Below are positions 6,214 through 7,994 of a stretch of DNA of 7,994 bases, piece by piece (the first letter of the stretch is position 1; each line of letters opens with the position of its first letter). The stretch is from Acidimicrobiia bacterium. GTDB taxonomy: Bacteria > Actinomycetota > Acidimicrobiia > IMCC26256 > JAENVU01. The position numbers were made by a program, and so were the translations under genes. The stretch is from positions 1-7,994 of the forward strand of contig JADGON010000312.1 in assembly GCA_017882945.1 (NCBI GenBank), read 5' to 3'. The notes under the pieces were generated by a model that searched no databases, was not told where the DNA came from, and saw nothing but the letters and a program-made list of their open reading frames with translations.

Positions 6214-6242
6214 ACCGCTCCGAGCGCGATGCCCGGAGCGGT
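6214..6242 (-). terminator. Probable terminator of the ferredoxin gene
   Basis: ACCGCTCC (6214-6221) and GGAGCGGT (6235-6242) form a perfect 8-bp G+C-rich stem with a 13-nt loop, 26 nt past the ferredoxin stop. On the minus strand it is followed by only a short T-run (TTTC), so termination would be of the weak-tail type common in high-G+C genomes. Confidence 0.45.
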
Positions 6243-6268
6243 CGTCGTGATGTCGGAGTGGTTCCGGG

Positions 6269-6511
6269 CTACTCGGCCTCGATGAAGATGCACTCGCCGG
6301 GGCACTCCTCGGCGGACTCGATCGTGGCCTCGAGCATGTCGTCGGGGATGATCGCCAGGCCCTCGGGACCGCCCGGGCTGCTGAAGACCTTGTCGCCCTC
6401 CTTGACGTAGGCGAGGCCGTCGTCGAGCAGCGTGAACACGGTGGGCGCGATCTCCTCGCAGAGCCCGTCGCCGGTGCAGAGGTCCTGATCGATCCAGACC
6501 TTCATGGGCAT
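6269..6511 (-). CDS. Small single-cluster ferredoxin (3Fe-4S/4Fe-4S type)
   Basis: 80 residues. The cluster motif is CTGDGLC (Cys12, Cys18) with Asp15 at the variable position between them, and CPGEC near the end (Cys70 followed by Pro, plus Cys74). This is the layout of the small electron-transfer ferredoxins found beside actinobacterial cytochromes P450 and elsewhere; three cysteines plus Asp15 allow a 3Fe-4S cluster or a 4Fe-4S cluster with an aspartate ligand, as in Pyrococcus ferredoxin. The middle contains a loop rich in Gly/Pro/Ser (44-49). The protein is acidic and cytosolic. AAGAGGTGAGG precedes ATG 6511 at good spacing; a second ATG two codons later is less well placed. It is divergent from arc, and no P450 or reductase is in the window, so the redox partner is unknown. 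Confidence 0.88.
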   Translation of the reverse strand: MPMKVWIDQDLCTGDGLCEEIAPTVFTLLDDGLAYVKEGDKVFSSPGGPEGLAIIPDDMLEATIESAEECPGECIFIEAE

Positions 6512-6737
6512 TGGGTCCTCACCTCTTCGTGGGGTTGGTCGACGGGTACTCGGAGTAGTCGGTCACGCGGTGACACGGTTCGCGGTCGAGAGTAGGCCCG
6601 CGTTCCCATGCCAAGCAATTTATCAAGTGCGGATGTGGAAAATGCACATCGGGGGTTCCATCGGTCGCTAGGGTGCCCAGGTGTAGGTTCGATCCACCCG
6701 GCAGAGACCGCCCGGTCTCGAGAGAAGGAGGGTCATC
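6512..6737. promoter_or_regulatory. Divergent intergenic region between ferredoxin and arc
   Basis: This holds the promoters of both genes. For the ferredoxin, TTGCTT (6613-6618) and TACTCT (6589-6594) on the minus strand are spaced 18 nt, a plausible -35/-10 pair. On the plus strand no convincing pair was found; TAGGGT and TAGGTT near 6670-6690 fit TANNNT. The most A/T-rich spot (about 6612-6650) includes a 6-bp dyad, GATGTG (6632-6637) and CACATC (6645-6650), which could be an operator seen by both genes. Confidence 0.4.
6725..6731 (+). promoter_or_regulatory. Shine-Dalgarno of arc
   Basis: AAGGAGG with its GGAGG core 6 nt before GTG 6738. It decides this GTG as the start; the coiled-coil protein begins immediately. 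Confidence 0.8.
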
Positions 6738-7994
6738 GTGGCTTCCGAGCACGAGCGACGCCTCGCCGAGTACGAACGCCAGGTCGGCGATCTCCAGGAC
6801 CAGCTGAAGACGCTCGAGGAAGAGGTCGTGGTCCTCCGGCGCCGGCTCCAGGACGCACCCAAGCGCGTGCGGACCCTCGAGGAGCGCCTGCTCGAGACGA
6901 AGGGCCAGCTCGCCCAGGCGGTCTCCCAGAACGAACGCCTGTCCGCCACGCTCCGTGAAGCGCGCGAGCACATCGCCGCCCTGCGCGAAGAGGTCGAGAA
7001 GCTCACCATGCCGCCGTCCGCGTACGGCACGTTCCTCGGCGCGAACGAGGACGGCACGGTGGATGTGTTCAGCGCGGGCCGCAAGATGCGCGTCGCCGCG
7101 CACCCCGAGCTCGAGATCAAGGAGATGAAGCGCGGACAGGAAGTCGTGCTCAACGAATCGCTCAACGTCGTGCTGGCCCGCGGCCCCGAGGTCCAGGGCG
7201 AGGTCGTCATCTACAAAGAGCTGCTCGAGGACGGCAGCCGCGCGCTGATCGTCGGCCGCGCGGACGAAGAGCGCGTCTGCGAGCTGGGCGACGAGCTGCT
7301 CGGTGTTCGGCTGCGCTCCGGCGAGCACCTCCTGATGGACGGGCGCTCGGGTCTGCTCGTGGAGCGCATCCCTCGACCCGAGGTCGAAGAGCTCGTCCTC
7401 GAAGAGGTCCCCGACATCACCTACGCGGACGTCGGTGGCCTCGACGCGCAGATCGAGCAGATCCACGACGCGGTCGAGCTTCCGTACCTCTTCGCCGATC
7501 TCTTCCACGAGCTCGACCTGCAGCCGCCGAAGGGCATCCTGCTCTACGGCCCTCCGGGTTGCGGCAAGACGCTGATCGCGAAGGCGGTCGCCAACTCGTT
7601 GGCATCACGGGTCGCGGAGAAGACCGGCAACAAGAAGACGCGGTCGTACTTCCTCAACATCAAGGGTCCGGAGCTGCTCAACAAGTACGTCGGCGAGACC
7701 GAGCGCCAGATCCGGTTGATCTTCGAGCGGGCGCGTGAGAAGTCCGAAGAGGGCGTGCCCGTCATCGTGTTCTTCGACGAGATGGACTCCCTGTTCCGCA
7801 CGCGCGGCACCGGCATCAGCTCGGACATCGAGAGCACGATCGTTCCCCAGCTGCTCGCGGAGATCGACGGCGTGGAGACGCTGAAGAACGTGATCGTGAT
7901 CGGGGCCTCCAACCGCGAGGACCTCATCGACCCCGCGATCCTGCGTCCCGGCCGCCTGGACGTGAAGATCAAGATCGAGCGTCCCGACGAGGAA
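6738..7994 (+). CDS. arc: Proteasome-associated AAA ATPase ARC/Mpa (3' end outside the window)
   Basis: The first 419 codons, in frame to the window edge; the family is about 590-610 residues, so roughly 170-190 are missing. Residues 1-90 are a heptad-rich, charged coiled coil, which in Mpa/ARC captures the prokaryotic ubiquitin-like protein Pup. Residues about 95-215 correspond to the tandem OB domains of the hexamer's interdomain ring. The AAA module follows: DVGGLD (231-236), Walker A GPPGCGKT (271-278), pore loop KYVGET (316-321), Walker B VIVFFDE (342-348), sensor-1 Asn392, and Arg403 and Arg406 in RPGRLD as arginine-finger region. The ring unfolds pupylated proteins and feeds them to the 20S proteasome. 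pup, dop, prcBA and pafA would be expected beyond the right edge. Start GTG chosen from AAGGAGG at 6725-6731. Confidence 0.95.
   Translation, partial: MASEHERRLAEYERQVGDLQDQLKTLEEEVVVLRRRLQDAPKRVRTLEERLLETKGQLAQAVSQNERLSATLREAREHIAALREEVEKLTMPPSAYGTFLGANEDGTVDVFSAGRKMRVAAHPELEIKEMKRGQEVVLNESLNVVLARGPEVQGEVVIYKELLEDGSRALIVGRADEERVCELGDELLGVRLRSGEHLLMDGRSGLLVERIPRPEVEELVLEEVPDITYADVGGLDAQIEQIHDAVELPYLFADLFHELDLQPPKGILLYGPPGCGKTLIAKAVANSLASRVAEKTGNKKTRSYFLNIKGPELLNKYVGETERQIRLIFERAREKSEEGVPVIVFFDEMDSLFRTRGTGISSDIESTIVPQLLAEIDGVETLKNVIVIGASNREDLIDPAILRPGRLDVKIKIERPDEE

Noticed and set aside
6608..6958. 116-residue plus-strand open frame overlapping the start of arc
   Set aside because: It lies in a different frame from the coiled-coil start of arc, has no ribosome binding site, and becomes Arg/Pro/Gly-rich where the two overlap.
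6519..7508. 329-residue open frame antisense to arc
   Set aside because: It covers most of a certain AAA ATPase in the opposite strand, and its Leu/Glu/Val-rich sequence follows from the complement of high-G+C codons.

Overview
The window is high-G+C bacterial DNA, most likely from an actinobacterium (Actinomycetota), possibly a deep-branching one. The strongest evidence is the start of a proteasome-associated AAA ATPase gene (arc/mpa, 6738 to the right edge) together with a MarP-like CvpA/serine-protease gene and an adjacent-type trmI gene; trmI and mpa are also close neighbours in mycobacteria. No rRNA, tRNA, CRISPR or mobile element was seen.

Left block, plus strand (29-3123). A beta-grasp sulfur carrier (ThiS/MoaD/TtuB-like), a TtuA/Ncs6-type tRNA 2-thiolation enzyme and a TrmI m1A58 methyltransferase are packed with a 4-nt overlap and a 5-nt gap. 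In Thermus these three activities modify adjacent parts of the tRNA T-loop (s2 on T54, m1 on A58), so the block reads as a tRNA T-loop modification operon. A MarP-like membrane-anchored serine protease follows after 13 nt.

Middle block, minus strand (3120 to about 5990). Read in its own direction it has a candidate promoter, a 5' leader with a perfect 9-bp hairpin, a 20-codon leader ORF with an excellent ribosome binding site and an acidic/proline-rich start (DEPP), then a soluble PRC-barrel + MgtE_N + CBS-pair protein, then an NRAMP-family transporter whose metal-site motifs depart from classical Mn/Fe NRAMPs. I read this as a candidate magnesium transport operon: a detached MgtE-type sensor paired with an NRAMP-related permease, under possible leader-peptide control in the style of Salmonella MgtL. 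Part of the leader ORF's proline codons is complementary to the Shine-Dalgarno of the main gene and also to the leader's own. This is the most interesting part of the window.

Right block (6269-7994). A small single-cluster ferredoxin on the minus strand is divergent from arc on the plus strand, sharing a 226-nt intergenic region. Only the first 419 codons of arc are present. The 5' leader and intergenic stretch 5765-6268 holds the leader elements and a likely terminator for the ferredoxin; nothing protein-coding is convincing between about 5990 and 6213.
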